Source: Limisphaerales bacterium
GTDB taxonomy: Bacteria; Verrucomicrobiota; Verrucomicrobiia; Limisphaerales; UBA11358
Reading direction: 5' to 3'
Assembly: GCA_027451565.1 (NCBI GenBank)
Contig: DAIDJC010000041.1
Location: 1 to 15,739 of the forward strand
DNA: 15,739 nucleotides
Positions 13,878-15,739 of this stretch are shown here, in pieces. The stretch's first letter is position 1; every line of letters begins with the position of its first letter. Under the pieces are notes generated by a model. That model saw only the letters and a list, made by a program, of their open reading frames with translations. It was not told the DNA's origin and made no database searches. The translations under genes were made by a program, and so were the position numbers.

Positions 13878-15517
13878 AAGCTGTCGAACTCATCGTGAAA
13901 TGCCTGGAGAACGAGGGTGTCGAATACATCTTCGGCGTGCCGGGCGAGGAGAACATGGATTTGCTCGACACTTTGCTCGGCTCGCCCATCCGCTTTGTCG
14001 TGACGCGACATGAGCAGGGCGCGGCGTTCATGGCGGATGTTTATGGCCGGCTGACCGGCAAGGCGGGTGTGTGCCTCTCAACGCTGGGGCCGGGCGCGAC
14101 GAATCTCATCACCGGAGTGGCCGATGCCAACATGGATCGCGCACCGCTCCTGGCGCTCACCGCCCAGGCCGCACGCGGCCGGCTTCACAAGGAATCGCAC
14201 CAGCATCTGGACATCGTCACGCTGTTCCGCCCGGTCACCAAGTGGAACACCAGTCTGCCCATTCCCGACATCATTCCCGAAGCCTTTCGGAAAGCCTTCA
14301 AACTGGCGCAATCCGAAAAACCCGGTGCCACGCACATCGAAATTCCCGAAGACGTAGCCCGCATGGAAACCGACGGTCAGCCGCTGCTGGTGCAATGGCT
14401 GCATCCCGGCGGTGCCGCACCGGAACAAATCGCGAAGGCGGCGCACATCATTTCAAAAGCCGCGCGTCCAATCGTGCTGGCGGGTAACGGCGTCATTCGC
14501 GGACGCGCTTCCGAAGCGCTGGTTCGGTTTGCCGAAAAACTGAATCTTCCCGTCGCCACGACCTTCATGGCCAAAGGCGTTATTCCAGATTCGCATCCGC
14601 TAGCGCTGGGGGCTGTCGGCTTGCAAATGCGCGATTATGTGAACGACGCATTCGTGCAGGCCGATGTCGTCATCGCCATCGGCTACGACGTGGTGGAATA
14701 TGCGCCGCATTCGTGGAACCCGGATCACGACAAACAAATTGTGCATTTGGACATGTCGCCCGCCGAAGTGGATGCCGCTTACATTGTCGAGGTTGGCGTG
14801 GTGGGTGACATCGCCTCGGCGCTCGATGCTCTGGCTCAGGTGGCTGCGCCGCAGACTAAGGCACACGGCTTGTCATTCCGCCAAAGGTTGCGCGACGAAT
14901 TGGAAACGGGACGACAGGACAATTCCTTTCCGCTCAAACCGCAGCGAATCCTTGCCGACCTCCGCTCCGCGCTGGCCGACGACGACATCGTCATATCGGA
15001 CGTGGGCGCGCACAAACTTTGGCTCGCGCGCTTGTTTCCGTGTCTGCAACCCAACACCTGTATTATCTCGAACGGTTTTGCCGCAATGGGCATGGCCGTG
15101 CCCGGTGCCGTGGCGGCGAAGCTCGCGCATCCGAATCGCCGCGTGGTGGCGGTGACGGGCGATGGCGGCTTCCTGATGAACTCGCAGGAATTGGAAACCG
15201 CCGCGCGGCTGAAAACCCCCTTCTTGGTGCTCGTGTTCAACGACCGCACCTACAGCCTGATTCGCTGGAAGCAAATGCAACAGTTCGACCGGCCGGCCTT
15301 CGTGGACTTCAGCAACCCGGATTTCGTGAAATACGCGGAGAGCTTCGCCGCGAACGGCATTCGCATCGAATCAGCGGATGAACTGACCCCCGCACTCCGC
15401 AGCGCGTTGAACTCAAATAAACTCACGATTATTGACTGCCCGGTGGACGTGGCGGAAAATCTACGCCTGACTCAAAGGCTCGGCCCACTCGTGGCACCCG
15501 GAAGGCTTCCTATTTGA
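13874..15517 (+). CDS. Acetolactate synthase large-subunit-type thiamine diphosphate enzyme
   Basis: A 547-residue TPP-dependent enzyme, most like acetolactate synthase, which joins two pyruvates to 2-acetolactate and CO2. Order of domains: N-terminal Pyr domain with catalytic Glu47 in TRHEQGAAFMADVYGRLTG and LGPGATNLITGVADA; central domain from about 190 (ARPIVLAGNGVIRG); and C-terminal PP domain with the TPP/Mg motif GDGGFLMNSQEL (429-440) and Asn456 in VFNDRTY. I chose GTG 13874 because the protein then starts MKAVELIVKCLENEGVEYIF, as family members do. The TTG at 13805 would add a non-conserved Arg-rich stretch. No small regulatory subunit gene is next to it, which favours a catabolic or stand-alone role. 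A related enzyme such as a decarboxylase or carboligase remains possible, since substrate specificity is not readable. Confidence 0.88.
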   Translation: MKAVELIVKCLENEGVEYIFGVPGEENMDLLDTLLGSPIRFVVTRHEQGAAFMADVYGRLTGKAGVCLSTLGPGATNLITGVADANMDRAPLLALTAQAARGRLHKESHQHLDIVTLFRPVTKWNTSLPIPDIIPEAFRKAFKLAQSEKPGATHIEIPEDVARMETDGQPLLVQWLHPGGAAPEQIAKAAHIISKAARPIVLAGNGVIRGRASEALVRFAEKLNLPVATTFMAKGVIPDSHPLALGAVGLQMRDYVNDAFVQADVVIAIGYDVVEYAPHSWNPDHDKQIVHLDMSPAEVDAAYIVEVGVVGDIASALDALAQVAAPQTKAHGLSFRQRLRDELETGRQDNSFPLKPQRILADLRSALADDDIVISDVGAHKLWLARLFPCLQPNTCIISNGFAAMGMAVPGAVAAKLAHPNRRVVAVTGDGGFLMNSQELETAARLKTPFLVLVFNDRTYSLIRWKQMQQFDRPAFVDFSNPDFVKYAESFAANGIRIESADELTPALRSALNSNKLTIIDCPVDVAENLRLTQRLGPLVAPGRLPI

Positions 15518-15739
15518 AAAATCGTTTGTCCAATAGCGGGCAACCCTGGCTTATTTTAATGCCTTTCGGAAATTCATGGGGGAATGACGGCGATGGTGAC
15601 GGGTTCCTATGATGAGGTGCTTTTGAGCAGGCGCGACCAACTGCTCACAGGTTGACGGACCACCTGCGGACAGGAGCGCCTCCGGCGTTTGGGAGTCAGG
15701 CAACGTCGCGCCTGTGCGTAAAAGCGTTCCGTCAATTGT
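15518..15739. other. Non-coding tail after the TPP enzyme gene
   Basis: No gene is evident. A perfect 7-bp stem-loop (TGAGCAG 15624-15630 with CTGCTCA 15641-15647) and a distant 8-bp inverted pair (TTGACGGA 15652-15659 with TCCGTCAA near 15729-15736) are seen. Neither has a terminator-like T-run. The right edge may belong to a repeat or mobile element that continues past the window. Confidence 0.35.

Overview
The window looks like a bacterial, Gram-negative chromosome segment of moderately high GC. My best guess for the lineage is Verrucomicrobiota (PVC group). That guess is an inference from the style of the single receiver-domain protein, the entericidin-like small lipoprotein relic, the many small stress-type DUF genes and the HAD protein subtype. 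No rRNA or other phylogenetic marker is present to settle it.

Region 1 (1-6719) is housekeeping DNA for replication and repair. The 3' part of a clamp-loader delta' gene (holB) runs rightward. It converges on a leftward operon of mutS, then a hexose-6-phosphate mutarotase gene (yeaD-like), then a dinG-family Fe-S helicase gene. mutS and yeaD are 3 bp apart, and yeaD and dinG share an ATGA overlap. The convergent gap between holB and dinG is filled by a ~200 bp repeat with long inverted arms.

Region 2 (6720-10323) is accessory or decaying DNA. It starts with five perfect 13-bp tandem repeats just upstream of mutS and the second copy of the ~200 bp repeat. These are followed by a C-terminally truncated response-regulator receiver, a Gly-rich small membrane protein, two unrecognised 58-residue proteins, and an AT-rich stretch with a small lipoprotein gene broken by an amber codon. 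A YggT-family membrane protein and the frameshifted, internally deleted remnant of an IS630-type transposase close the region.

Region 3 (10324-15517) is a metabolic and stress module. A DUF2934 gene diverges from a 35-residue membrane protein gene. Then a tightly coupled set of DUF1737 protein, HAD-like hydrolase and acetate kinase genes is joined by two successive ATGA overlaps. It is followed by a double PRC-barrel protein and an acetolactate-synthase-type thiamine diphosphate (TPP) enzyme. Acetate kinase (acetyl-phosphate to acetate plus ATP) and an acetolactate synthase (pyruvate to acetolactate) would both act on pyruvate or acetyl-phosphate overflow, so this block may serve low-oxygen or overflow metabolism. 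That joint role is inference.

I did not find a clearly new defence or RNA-guided system. The observations most worth following are the dispersed hairpin repeat, the 13-bp array upstream of mutS, the amber-interrupted lipoprotein gene, the D-to-H change at a catalytic position of acetate kinase, and the DUF1737-HAD-AckA coupling.
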